Shown here one piece after another: positions 1 to 8,363 of a stretch of 64,000 bases of DNA. The translations under genes and the position numbers were made by a program. This stretch comes from Mycolicibacterium komossense (GTDB lineage Bacteria > Actinomycetota > Actinomycetes > Mycobacteriales > Mycobacteriaceae), in contig NZ_JACKTY010000051.1 in assembly GCF_025822605.1 (NCBI RefSeq), positions 62,001 through 126,000 on the forward strand, read 5' to 3'. The notes under the pieces were generated by a model. The model did not search any database. It saw only the letters and a program-made list of their open reading frames with translations, and had not been told where the DNA came from. Each line of letters begins with the position of its first letter. The first letter of the stretch is position 1.

Positions 1-607
1 ATGGAAGCACCGGTGGCTCGGACTGCGCGACCGCGCTCACGGCGCCTGGGAGTTGGCAAGTGTCGCCACCTCCGGCATTGCGATCGTCGCGGCAGATCTG
101 CGCATCGTCGTTGTGGCGCTGCTGTTCTGGGCGCTGGCCATCGCGGTGTACGGGCTGATGACCGGGTTCATCCTCTGGCGAGCTTTCCATGAGCGGCTCG
201 ACCCCGGCGGCTTCGAACCCGACGGGTGGATCCTGATGGGCGGGTTGGCCATCGCCACGCTGGCCGGCGATCACCTCCACCGGGTCTGGGCGTCCGGCGT
301 CATCGAGATCATCACGCTGATCACCTGGGCGCTGGCGACGGCGTGGATTCCGGTGCTGGTGTACTTCGGCATTCGGCGCATCAACGAAGGCCCGGGCGCT
401 CTGCAGTTCAGGGGTGTGTGGTGGGCCATGGTGTTCCCGCTGGGAATGTACTCGGCGGCGACTTTCGCGATGTCGGGCGAGACCCGAGTGGCGGCCCTTG
501 CCACGGTGTCCCTGGTGTTCTTCTGGGTTGCGTTCGCGGTCTGGCTGATCGTCGCCTGCGCCGGGCTGTTGCGTCTCTTGCGATTTCGGCGTGTGTTCGA
601 CCGCTGA
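1..607 (+). CDS. C-terminal part of a TehA/TDT-type membrane transporter (partial)
   Basis: The reading frame is open to the left edge, so the start lies outside the window. About 200 residues are visible with at least five hydrophobic segments, the last ending in FRRVFDR. The segment FPLGMYSAATFAM resembles the conserved FPLGMYS stretch of tellurite-resistance/C4-dicarboxylate (TDT) transporters, the basis for the family guess. It converges on the DUF559 gene, and a perfect inverted repeat covers the shared 3' ends. Substrate cannot be told from sequence. Confidence 0.6.
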   Translation, partial: WKHRWLGLRDRAHGAWELASVATSGIAIVAADLRIVVVALLFWALAIAVYGLMTGFILWRAFHERLDPGGFEPDGWILMGGLAIATLAGDHLHRVWASGVIEIITLITWALATAWIPVLVYFGIRRINEGPGALQFRGVWWAMVFPLGMYSAATFAMSGETRVAALATVSLVFFWVAFAVWLIVACAGLLRLLRFRRVFDR

Positions 608-633
608 GCGCGAGTCGTCACGCCGAAATCGCA
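579..633. terminator. 15-bp perfect inverted repeat between convergent genes
   Basis: TGCGATTTCGGCGTG (579-593) is repeated in perfect inversion as CACGCCGAAATCGCA (619-633) with a 25-nt loop, spanning the stops of two convergent genes. There is no U tract. Related repeats lie at 1520-1568 and 12980-13028, also at gene 3' ends. A bidirectional terminator or mRNA 3'-end hairpin is the likeliest role. Confidence 0.6.
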
Positions 634-1475
634 CGTCTGACCTCGGCGATCACTCGCTCGGGATCTTCGATGAGGTCCTGCCAGGTGAAGCGCAGCACTG
701 TCCACCCCAACAGCGAGATGCGGTTCTGACGTACTCGGTCGTTCTGAAATTCGTCGGGGCCAGTGTGGAAGGCAAGCCCGTCAATTTCGATGGCGACCTT
801 CGACCCGGCGAACGCGAAATCGACGACATAGTCGCCGATAGGGTGGTTGGCTGTCCACCCTGTGATAGCTGCGCTTTTCATTAACCGGGCGAACAGCCGC
901 TCGGCGGCCGAACGCGTGCCCTCGCCGGCGCCCTGCAGCAGCATTCGAGCGCGAGGTGAGCCGTATCGGCCTCTGTTCCGGAGGTGGGCTCGCCACAGCA
1001 CAGGCAACTCCGGGTGACGTTGCAGCCCAGTATCCATGACTCTGGCGCCGCCCCCGCGTCGTACAGCCGCCTCGACGACCGTCAACGCCAGCGCTGTTAC
1101 GCGAAGCCCGTTGTGCTCGACGATATCGACGGGTTGGAGGTCACGGCGGCGAACCGTCGATCGCGGATGCTTGCGGCCGTTCGAGTTCCGCGGCACCGTG
1201 ACCTCTACGACATCGGGTTCGCGACCGAGGATGCCGTGCCACCACGCAGCGGCCAGACCGCTCGCGGCGGCGCGAGGACCGTAGGACCAGACTGCGGCCC
1301 GAATGAGTGCTGCGGTCGAGAACGGGCGGTCGTCAACGAAGTAGACGCCGTGGGCGTAGCGGCGCCAGTGCCCGGATTGCACTCGGCGGCTTATCGCACT
1401 GTGGCTGAGTCCGCACTCGAGCGCCTGAGCGAGGGTGATGACGCCGTCGTGTTGGCGCAACAGATCGTCGAGCAT
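618..1475 (-). CDS. AbiEi-like N-terminal domain + DUF559 (Vsr-like) nuclease-fold protein
   Basis: 285 residues from the ATG at 1475 (MLDDLLRQHDGVITLAQAL); the frame extends upstream to 1616, but the extension reads as low-complexity and is less plausible. The N-terminus resembles the winged-helix domain of AbiEi antitoxin-family proteins (alternation of LAQALECGLS and a GVYF strand). The C-terminus has the DUF559/Vsr-like core: DYVVDF, then VAIEIDG, an H, and a terminal LGWTVLRFTW, as expected of PD-(D/E)XK nucleases. The family is common in mycobacteria and its function is unknown. No partner toxin lies next to it, so it is not a complete AbiE system. Confidence 0.7.
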   Translation of the reverse strand: MLDDLLRQHDGVITLAQALECGLSHSAISRRVQSGHWRRYAHGVYFVDDRPFSTAALIRAAVWSYGPRAAASGLAAAWWHGILGREPDVVEVTVPRNSNGRKHPRSTVRRRDLQPVDIVEHNGLRVTALALTVVEAAVRRGGGARVMDTGLQRHPELPVLWRAHLRNRGRYGSPRARMLLQGAGEGTRSAAERLFARLMKSAAITGWTANHPIGDYVVDFAFAGSKVAIEIDGLAFHTGPDEFQNDRVRQNRISLLGWTVLRFTWQDLIEDPERVIAEVRRAISA

Positions 1476-1519
1476 ATGAACTTGGACCACGGAAGACGCC
1501 AAACGGTTCCGCCTGTTGC

Positions 1520-1568
1520 GACTTCGGCGTGCTCCCGAATGCTCAGCGGCGACGAGCACGCCGAAATC
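1520..1568. terminator. Inverted repeat at the end of the downstream membrane-protein gene
   Basis: GACTTCGGCGTGCTC (1520-1534) pairs with GAGCACGCCGAAATC (1554-1568), with one mismatch and a 19-nt loop. It sits at the 3' end of the leftward gene 1567-2181 and just upstream of the next leftward gene. Second member of the GATTTCGGCGTGC repeat family in this window. Confidence 0.5.
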
Positions 1569-2181
1569 ACAGTTTGCGGATACCGGCCGAGCGCAGTTCG
1601 AGGGCGGCCAGGCCACGGATTGCGATGACGTCCTCGCGGCGCCACGCGCCGACGGGGTCGAGGCTGACCGACGTGAGCTTGCGCAGCGGGCGATTCGCGA
1701 GCGCGCGCAGCGCCAGCAGCTGCTCGCCGCCCGGTGTCGAAGCGAGCGAGATCACCGTCAACTTGCGGCGCAGAAAGCGCACCCGCAGATACAACCAGGG
1801 CATGCCCACCGCCAGGATCGGCGTGGCGGCGACGGCCAGGGCCAGCACCCAGGCCAACCAGCTGGCGGTGGTATCCAGGTGGTGCCCGGCCCCGGCGAGA
1901 TCGAGAGCTCCTTCACTCGCTGCAGTGAGCGGTTTGCGCAGCGTGTCGCCGATCAAGGGGATGTCGTCGGCGCTGTTACCCGCCGAGTCCAGGTTGTGGG
2001 CGATGCCATTGGCCCCGCTCTCCACCTGCCGGCCGACCTCGGCAATGGTTGCCACCGCGGAGTGCACGGCGAGCCCGACCGACACCCAGATGAACAACCA
2101 CAGCGCGACGAACAGATCGCTGAGCAGCTGCATCAGCAATCGGCGGGGTGTGGTGGCATACGGCAGGAACCGCGATCTCAT
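1567..2181 (-). CDS. Conserved mycobacterial membrane protein (Rv0779c-like)
   Basis: 204 residues with hydrophobic segments near residues 18-42 and 110-130, and a basic cytoplasmic segment (YLRVRFLRRK) after the second. The central part between them is polar and Gly/Ala rich. It is transcribed divergently from purC, the position held by Rv0779c in M. tuberculosis, which supports orthology by context. No catalytic motif is visible; function unknown. Confidence 0.75.
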   Translation of the reverse strand: MRSRFLPYATTPRRLLMQLLSDLFVALWLFIWVSVGLAVHSAVATIAEVGRQVESGANGIAHNLDSAGNSADDIPLIGDTLRKPLTAASEGALDLAGAGHHLDTTASWLAWVLALAVAATPILAVGMPWLYLRVRFLRRKLTVISLASTPGGEQLLALRALANRPLRKLTSVSLDPVGAWRREDVIAIRGLAALELRSAGIRKL

Positions 2182-2233
2182 GGCAACGATCCCAGCACGT
2201 CGGCGGGCGTCGTGGGGCCGATAGGCTGACGCG

Positions 2234-3127
2234 GTGCGCCCTTCCCTGTCTGATTACCAGCACCTCACCAGTGGCAAGGTTCGCGAGCTGTATCGGATCG
2301 ACGACGACACTCTGCTGTTCGTCGCATCCGACCGCATCTCGGCCTTCGACTACATCCTCGACACCGAGATACCCGACAAGGGTCGAATCCTGACGGCGAT
2401 GAGTGTGTTCTTCTTCGACCTCGTCGAGGCGCCGAACCATCTCGCCGGGCCGCCGGATGACCCCCGCATCCCCGACGAGGTGCTGGGCCGGGCACTGGTG
2501 GTCCAACAGCTGAAGATGCTTCCGATCGAATGCGTGGCGCGCGGGTACCTCACCGGGTCAGGGCTGATCGACTACCAGAAGACCGGCAAGGTCTGCGGCA
2601 TCTCACTGCCCCCGGACCTGGGGGAGGCCAGTAAGTTCGCCGAGCCGCTGTTCACCCCGGCCTCCAAAGCCGAGATCGGGCTGCACGACGAGAACATCAC
2701 CTTCGCCGATGTCGTGGACCAGGTCGGCACCGTGCAGGCCAACCAGCTGCGGGACCGTACGCTGCAGATCTACGTGCAAGCCGCCGATCATGCGCTGACC
2801 AAGGGAATCATCATCGCCGACACCAAATTCGAGTTCGGCTCAGATGCGCACGGCAATCTGCGACTTGCCGACGAAGTCTTCACCCCCGACTCGTCGCGGT
2901 ACTGGCCCGCCGACACCTATCGGCAAGGCGTGGTGCAACCCAGCTTCGACAAACAGTTCGTCCGTAACTGGCTGACCAGTCCCGAATCGGGCTGGGACCG
3001 CTACGGCACCCAGCCGCCGCCACCGCTGCCGCCGGACATCGCCGAAGCCACCCGGGACCGGTATATCGAAGCGTACGAACGAATTTCGGGACTGAGCTTC
3101 AGCGAGTGGATCGGACCGACACGATGA
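2234..3127 (+). CDS. purC: SAICAR synthetase (phosphoribosylaminoimidazole-succinocarboxamide synthase)
   Basis: 297 residues from GTG. The enzyme joins CAIR and aspartate with ATP hydrolysis in de novo purine synthesis. Visible family motifs are SGKVRELY near the N-terminus, DRISAFD, CVARGYLTGSG around residue 100, IIADTKFEFG, and the signature DEVFTPDSSRYWP. Length is normal for the bacterial enzyme. Its TGA overlaps the ATG of ptrB (ATGA), so the two genes are probably co-transcribed. Confidence 0.97.
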   Translation: MRPSLSDYQHLTSGKVRELYRIDDDTLLFVASDRISAFDYILDTEIPDKGRILTAMSVFFFDLVEAPNHLAGPPDDPRIPDEVLGRALVVQQLKMLPIECVARGYLTGSGLIDYQKTGKVCGISLPPDLGEASKFAEPLFTPASKAEIGLHDENITFADVVDQVGTVQANQLRDRTLQIYVQAADHALTKGIIIADTKFEFGSDAHGNLRLADEVFTPDSSRYWPADTYRQGVVQPSFDKQFVRNWLTSPESGWDRYGTQPPPPLPPDIAEATRDRYIEAYERISGLSFSEWIGPTR

Positions 3128-5262
3128 CCGAGATTTCCCAGCCGCCCGTCGCCAAGCGAGTCGACAGTCGCCGCGAGTTCCACGGTGATGTCTTCAACGA
3201 CCCGTACGAATGGTTCCGGGACAAGTCCGACCCCGAAGTGACGGCGTATCTGGAGGCCGAGAACGCCTACGCCGACGCCGTAACCGAGAATCTGGAGCCG
3301 TTGCGGCAGAAGATCTTCGACGAGATCAAGGCACGCACCAAAGAGACCGATCTCTCGGTGCCGGCCCGTCGCGGCGACTACTGGTACTACGCCCGCAGCT
3401 TCGAGGGTAAGCAGTACGGACTGCAATGCCGGACACCGGTGCAGGATCCCGACGACTGGAGCCCGCCGCTCTTCGACGAGAACACCGAGGTTCCCGGCGA
3501 ACAGATCCTGCTCGACGAGAACCTCGAAGCGGAAGGTCACGAGTTCTTCGCGCTCGGTGCGGCCAGCGTCAGCCTGGACGGCAATGTGTTGGCGTACTCC
3601 GTCGACACCACCGGCGATGAGCGATACACATTGCGATTCAGGAACTTACGCACCGGAGAGAACCACGACGACGTGATCGCCGGGATCTCCGCCGGTGTCA
3701 CCTGGGCGACCGACAACCAGACCGTCTACTACCTGACGGTCGACGACGCCTGGCGTCCCGACACCGTCTGGCGCCACCGGCTCGGCGCCGGGTTGCCGGC
3801 GCAGAAGGTGTACCACGAACCCGATGAGCGGTTCTGGCTCGGCGTGGGTCGCACCCGCAGTAACAAGTACCTGATGATCGCGGCGGGTTCGAGCATCACC
3901 TCCGAGGTGTTCTACGCCGACGCCGACGACCCCGACGCCGAATTCGTCAGCATCCTGCCGCGACGCGAGGGAGTCGAGTATTCCGTCGAGCATGCGGTGG
4001 TGGGCGGGGAAGACCGATTCCTGATCCTGCACAACGACGGTGCGGTGAACTTCACGCTGACCGAGGCGCCGGTCGCCGACCCAGCCGACCAGCACACCCT
4101 GATCGCCGGGCGAGATGACGTCCGGCTCGACGGCGTCGACGCATTCGTCGGTCATCTGGTGGTCAGCTATCGCAGCGAGGCACTGCCCCGGATCCAGCTC
4201 TGGCCGATCTACGCGACCGGTCAGTACGGCGCGATCGAAGAGCTGACGTTCGAATCCGAGCTTACGGCTTCAGGTTTGGGTGGAAACCCGAACTGGGATG
4301 CGCCGCGGCTGCGGATCGCCGCCACCTCGTTCATCACCCCGGTGCGGGTCTACGACATCGACCTGGCCACCGGGGAGCGGATTCTGCTGCGCGAGCAGCC
4401 TGTGCTCGGTGACTACCGACCGGCGGACTACGTCGAGCGCCGAGACTGGGCGGTCGCCGAAGATGGTGTCCGCGTGCCGATTTCGGTGATCCACCGGGCG
4501 GACGTCACATTGCCCGCGCCGACTCTGCTGTACGGCTATGGTGCCTACGAGTCCTGCGAAGATCCGCGGTTCTCGATCGCGCGGCTCTCTCTGCTGGACC
4601 GCGGGATGGTCTTCGCGATCGCCCATGTCCGCGGCGGCGGTGAGCTGGGCAGGTTGTGGTATGAACACGGCAAGCTGCTGCAGAAGCGCAATACGTTCAC
4701 CGATTTCATCGCTGTCGGACGGCATCTCGTCGATGTCGGGATGACGCGTCCACAGAATTTGGTGGCGCTCGGCGGCAGCGCCGGCGGTCTGTTGATGGGT
4801 GCGGTGGCAAACCTGGCGCCGGAACTCTTCGCGGGCATTCTGGCGCAGGTCCCCTTCGTCGACCCGTTGACCACGATCCTCGATCCGTCGCTGCCGCTGA
4901 CTGTCACGGAGTGGGACGAGTGGGGAAACCCCTTGGAGGACAGCGACGTCTACGCCTACATGAAGTCGTACTCGCCGTATGAGAACGTCGAAGCCAAAGA
5001 TTATCCGGCGATCCTCGCGATGACCTCCCTCAACGACACCCGGGTGCTGTACGTCGAGCCGGCGAAATGGGTTGCCGCCCTGCGGCATACCAAGAGCGAT
5101 ACACATCCGGTGCTACTGAAGACCCAGATGAGCGCCGGTCACGGTGGCATCAGCGGTCGCTACGAGCGCTGGAAGGAAGTGGCGTTTCAGTATGCGTGGA
5201 TTTTGGACGCCGCGTCGACGATGCCGCCGAGGGACGAGGCGGTTGAGGAGCAAGGCAATTGA
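3124..5262 (+). CDS. ptrB: Oligopeptidase B (prolyl oligopeptidase family, S9A)
   Basis: 712 residues; the ATG at 3124 overlaps the purC stop and is preferred over the in-frame start at 3106. The N-terminal part is the S9 beta-propeller region and the C-terminal third is the alpha/beta-hydrolase domain. The likely triad is Ser552 in GGSAGG, Asp638 in LNDTRV and His673 in SAGHGG. The enzyme cleaves short peptides after basic residues in the cytoplasm. A 22-bp sequence inside the last codons (5209-5230) recurs just after the stop (5268-5289). In M. tuberculosis the homologue is split in two; here it is intact. Confidence 0.95.
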   Translation: MTEISQPPVAKRVDSRREFHGDVFNDPYEWFRDKSDPEVTAYLEAENAYADAVTENLEPLRQKIFDEIKARTKETDLSVPARRGDYWYYARSFEGKQYGLQCRTPVQDPDDWSPPLFDENTEVPGEQILLDENLEAEGHEFFALGAASVSLDGNVLAYSVDTTGDERYTLRFRNLRTGENHDDVIAGISAGVTWATDNQTVYYLTVDDAWRPDTVWRHRLGAGLPAQKVYHEPDERFWLGVGRTRSNKYLMIAAGSSITSEVFYADADDPDAEFVSILPRREGVEYSVEHAVVGGEDRFLILHNDGAVNFTLTEAPVADPADQHTLIAGRDDVRLDGVDAFVGHLVVSYRSEALPRIQLWPIYATGQYGAIEELTFESELTASGLGGNPNWDAPRLRIAATSFITPVRVYDIDLATGERILLREQPVLGDYRPADYVERRDWAVAEDGVRVPISVIHRADVTLPAPTLLYGYGAYESCEDPRFSIARLSLLDRGMVFAIAHVRGGGELGRLWYEHGKLLQKRNTFTDFIAVGRHLVDVGMTRPQNLVALGGSAGGLLMGAVANLAPELFAGILAQVPFVDPLTTILDPSLPLTVTEWDEWGNPLEDSDVYAYMKSYSPYENVEAKDYPAILAMTSLNDTRVLYVEPAKWVAALRHTKSDTHPVLLKTQMSAGHGGISGRYERWKEVAFQYAWILDAASTMPPRDEAVEEQGN

Positions 5263-5316
5263 ACCGAGCCGCGTCGACGATGCCGCCGAACGGATCGCAC
5301 TGATGTTGCCCGACGG

Positions 5317-6945
5317 CTAGTGCGCCAGCACAGGTGCAGGCGCCTGGCCCGGTAGCGTCTGCACGGGTTTCTTCGGCAGGAACGACGCCGGGATGAAGAC
5401 CAGCGCCACCAGGCCCACCGCGACCGCGAACACCACGAAGTACGCCTGCGAGAGGTCGTGGGTGAGTGACTGCAGGAACCCGGGTGCCTGCACCTGCGGC
5501 GGCAGCGCCGCGGGATCGGGCGGACGACCTGTCCTGGCGGCCTGTTCCTGAAGGGCCGCAACCTTATTGGCGGCGACGATGTTCTCGCTGCGGTTGAACT
5601 GGTTGGTCAGGATTACCGACATCAGTGCAGTTCCTACCGAACCGGCTACCTGCTGGTTGACGTTGATCAGGGTTGAGCCGCGCGCCACCTGCGACGGGCC
5701 CAATGCCTGGATGGCTGAGCCCGACAGCGGCATCATGGTGGCGCCCATGCCCATTCCCTGAATTGCCAGCCCGATCAGGAGCAGTGGTAGATAGTCGGCC
5801 TGCTTCCACACACCGAAGGCGAAAACAGCCATACCCGTGGCGATCAGCGTGATCCCGACCAGAATCACCTTGCCGGGGCCGCGTTTGTCCATGAACCGGC
5901 CGGCAATCGGCATGGTGGACATCGCGCCGAGGCCCTGCGGGATCAGATGTAGGCCGGACTGTAGGGGGCTCTGGTGCAGCAACTGCTGGAAGTAGCTCGG
6001 CGCCAGCAAGCCGGCGCCGAAAAATGCTGCGGCGAAAAGGAACATCGACGTGTTCGCCAATGCCACGACCCGGTTCTTGAAGAGTCGGAGGTCGATCAGA
6101 GGGTGATCGGCCCGGTACAGCGCATGAAAGACGAAGCAGGCGATCAATAGCATCCCGATTGAGGCGGGTAGCCACACATGCTTGTCGGTCACCGTGCCGC
6201 GGCCCGGTATCGACGAAACTCCGTAGAGGAATGTGGCCAGGCCGGGTGACAGCAGCAGCACCCCGATGATGTCGAGCGACTCGGCCGGTGCCGGTTGGTC
6301 TTTGGGGAAGATGACCGCCGCCAGCACCAGTGCGATCACGGCGATCGGCAGGTTGATCAGGAAGATCCACTGCCAGCTATAGGAGCCGATCAGCCAGCCG
6401 CCGAGGATCGGTCCGCCGATCGGGCCGAGCAGCATCGGGATTCCCAGCACGGCCATCAACCGGCCCAGCCGTCTCGGGCCGGCTTCTCTGGTCAGGATCG
6501 TGAAGGTCAGGGGCATCAGCATGCCGCCACCGATGCCCTGGATGACGCGGAAGGCGATGAGCAGCGTGATGTTTGGCGCCATGGCGCACAACAGAGAACC
6601 GGCGGCGAAGAAGAAGATCGAACCCATGAAGAGCCGCTTGGTGCCGAATCGGTCGGCCGCCCAGCCGGTCAGCGGGATCACGGTGGCCAGGGCCAGCGTG
6701 TAGGCCGTCATCGTCCAGGCCACCACCGCCTGGGTCGACGCGAACTGTGCGATGAACGTGCGCTGCGCGACGCTGACGACGGTGGTATCGAGGATGGCCA
6801 TCACCGCGGCCAGCACGCAGACCCCGGCGATCTTCAGCAGACCGACGTCGAGATTCTCGGGATAGTCGTGTTCGGGTGGCGAGTCCTGGACCGGCGGCGG
6901 GCCTGACGCGGTGCGAGCTCGTGGATTGTCTGACCGGTGCACCAC
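5317..6945 (-). CDS. EmrB/QacA-type MFS drug efflux transporter (DHA2, 14 TM)
   Basis: About 542 residues from the paired GTG codons at 6945/6942; the open frame continues to 7332, but that part lacks membrane character and runs into the divergent peroxidase gene. The first helix carries AILDTTVVSVA, followed by the MFS loop motif GWAADRFGTKRLFMGS and the motif-C-like LGPIGGPILGGWL. These features and the 14-helix length mark the EmrB/QacA proton-driven export family. Position matches Rv0783c (emrB). No Shine-Dalgarno sequence is obvious, so the start is uncertain or leaderless. Confidence 0.9.
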   Translation of the reverse strand: MVHRSDNPRARTASGPPPVQDSPPEHDYPENLDVGLLKIAGVCVLAAVMAILDTTVVSVAQRTFIAQFASTQAVVAWTMTAYTLALATVIPLTGWAADRFGTKRLFMGSIFFFAAGSLLCAMAPNITLLIAFRVIQGIGGGMLMPLTFTILTREAGPRRLGRLMAVLGIPMLLGPIGGPILGGWLIGSYSWQWIFLINLPIAVIALVLAAVIFPKDQPAPAESLDIIGVLLLSPGLATFLYGVSSIPGRGTVTDKHVWLPASIGMLLIACFVFHALYRADHPLIDLRLFKNRVVALANTSMFLFAAAFFGAGLLAPSYFQQLLHQSPLQSGLHLIPQGLGAMSTMPIAGRFMDKRGPGKVILVGITLIATGMAVFAFGVWKQADYLPLLLIGLAIQGMGMGATMMPLSGSAIQALGPSQVARGSTLINVNQQVAGSVGTALMSVILTNQFNRSENIVAANKVAALQEQAARTGRPPDPAALPPQVQAPGFLQSLTHDLSQAYFVVFAVAVGLVALVFIPASFLPKKPVQTLPGQAPAPVLAH

Positions 6946-7023
6946 GCAGCTAAGGATAACCGTTTGATTAGCCGGCCAACCTAACTGATCTTGAGGGCCA
7001 AGGGTGGTGTTAGCGTCAGCCGT

Positions 7024-7512
7024 ATGAGCCTGACCGATATCGCGCTGACCACCCTCGACGGCAAGCCCACCTCGCTGGCGGAGTATGCCGACCGCGCCGT
7101 ACTGATCGTCAACGTGGCCTCGAAGTGCGGTCTGACACCGCAGTACACCGCGCTGGAACAACTCGCCCGCGACTATGGCGACCGCGGACTGACGGTGATC
7201 GGCGTGCCCTGCAACCAGTTCATGGGGCAGGAACCCGGCGATGCTCAGGAGATCCAGACCTTCTGCTCGACCTCCTACGGTGTCACCTTCCCGTTGCTGG
7301 CCAAGGCCGAGGTCAACGGCGCCGACCGGCACCCGCTCTACGCCGAACTGACGAAGATCCCGGACGCCGGCGGCGAGGCCGGTGACATTCAGTGGAATTT
7401 CGAGAAGTTTCTCGTCGCGCCCGGCGGCACCGTGGTGAATCGCTTCCGGCCGACGACGGTTCCCGACGCACCCGAGGTCATCGGCGCCATCGAGGCTTTG
7501 CTGCCCAGCTAG
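7024..7512 (+). CDS. Glutathione peroxidase family protein (thiol peroxidase)
   Basis: 162 residues from the ATG at 7024. The peroxidatic residue is Cys35 in VASKCGLTPQY, so this is the cysteine form, not a selenoprotein. Other family landmarks are GVPCNQFMGQEPG and WNFEKFLV, which supply the Gln and Trp of the catalytic site. Bacterial members of this type generally use thioredoxin rather than glutathione; mycobacteria make mycothiol, so glutathione is an unlikely reductant. Divergent from the MFS pump with about 80 bp between. Confidence 0.93.
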   Translation: MSLTDIALTTLDGKPTSLAEYADRAVLIVNVASKCGLTPQYTALEQLARDYGDRGLTVIGVPCNQFMGQEPGDAQEIQTFCSTSYGVTFPLLAKAEVNGADRHPLYAELTKIPDAGGEAGDIQWNFEKFLVAPGGTVVNRFRPTTVPDAPEVIGAIEALLPS

Positions 7513-7580
7513 ACCCCTTAACCTGCGGTCCGGGTGTCCGCAACCGTCCCGACATCTGCAATTGCGACACTGGCGCTGTG

Positions 7581-8282
7581 ATGGGGCAACTGATCGTCTC
7601 GGTCTCTGGCATCAGTGACCGGACGCTGTCCGACGTCGACGAGTTCTGCGCGCGGCTCGGCGAGCGGTCGGTGCCGGTATCGCTTTTGGCTGCGCCCCGG
7701 CTCAAGGGTGGATACCGACTCGACCGTGACGCACCGACCGTGCAGTGGCTGACCGATCGCCGCACCGGCGGTGACGCGATCGTGCTGCACGGTTACGACG
7801 AGGCCGCCACCAAGCGTCGGCGCGGCGAGTTCGCCACCCTCCAGGCTCACGAGGCCAATCTGCGTCTGATGGCCGCCGACCGCATTCTGGAACACCTTGG
7901 CCTGCGGACCCGGCTATTCGCCGCCCCGGGCTGGTCGGTGTCCCCGGGGGTGGTGACAGTGCTGCCGCGCAACGGTTTTCGGCTTCTCGCCGGATTGACC
8001 GGGGTCACGGATCTGGTCCGCGGCACCACGGTGCGCGGGCGGGTGCTCGGTATCGGCGAAGGGTTCCTCTCCGAGCCCTGGTGGTGCCGGACGCTGGTGA
8101 TGTCTGCCGACCGCAGTGCCCGTCGGGGCGGAGTGGTACGGGTGGCGGTCGCCGCTCGCCAACTGCGCCATCCCGGGCCGCGGCAGGCGATGCTCGACGC
8201 GGTCGATCTGGCGTTGATGCACGGCTGCGAGCCGGTTGTGTACCGCTGGTTGCCGGACTCGGCGCTGCAAGACGCCGCGTGA
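7581..8282 (+). CDS. DUF2334 polysaccharide-deacetylase-like protein
   Basis: 233 residues from ATG 7581 (GTG at 7578 is also in frame). The N-terminus MGQLIVSVSGISDRTLSDVDEFC leads into a TIM-barrel-like chain. IVLHGYDEA matches the metal-binding part of DUF2334 deacetylase relatives, and LRTRLFAAPGW the second conserved strand. Context (Rv0784-like position, just upstream of a KstD-like flavoprotein) fits a conserved mycobacterial gene. Substrate unknown. Confidence 0.7.
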   Translation: MGQLIVSVSGISDRTLSDVDEFCARLGERSVPVSLLAAPRLKGGYRLDRDAPTVQWLTDRRTGGDAIVLHGYDEAATKRRRGEFATLQAHEANLRLMAADRILEHLGLRTRLFAAPGWSVSPGVVTVLPRNGFRLLAGLTGVTDLVRGTTVRGRVLGIGEGFLSEPWWCRTLVMSADRSARRGGVVRVAVAARQLRHPGPRQAMLDAVDLALMHGCEPVVYRWLPDSALQDAA

Positions 8283-8363
8283 AAAATGCAGCGTGAAAAC
8301 ACAGCGTGACAGACCCCGCATAACCGATCCCAGTCACAGGCAGGGTCGCTAGCGTGTAGCGCC

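Noticed and set aside
618..1616. AbiE toxin-antitoxin system
   Set aside because: Only an AbiEi-like domain is present and it is fused to DUF559; there is no AbiEii nucleotidyltransferase gene nearby.
6946..7023. TTAG-N9-CTAA as an operator between the MFS pump and peroxidase
   Set aside because: Arms are only 4 bp and the surrounding bases are not symmetric, so chance is likely.
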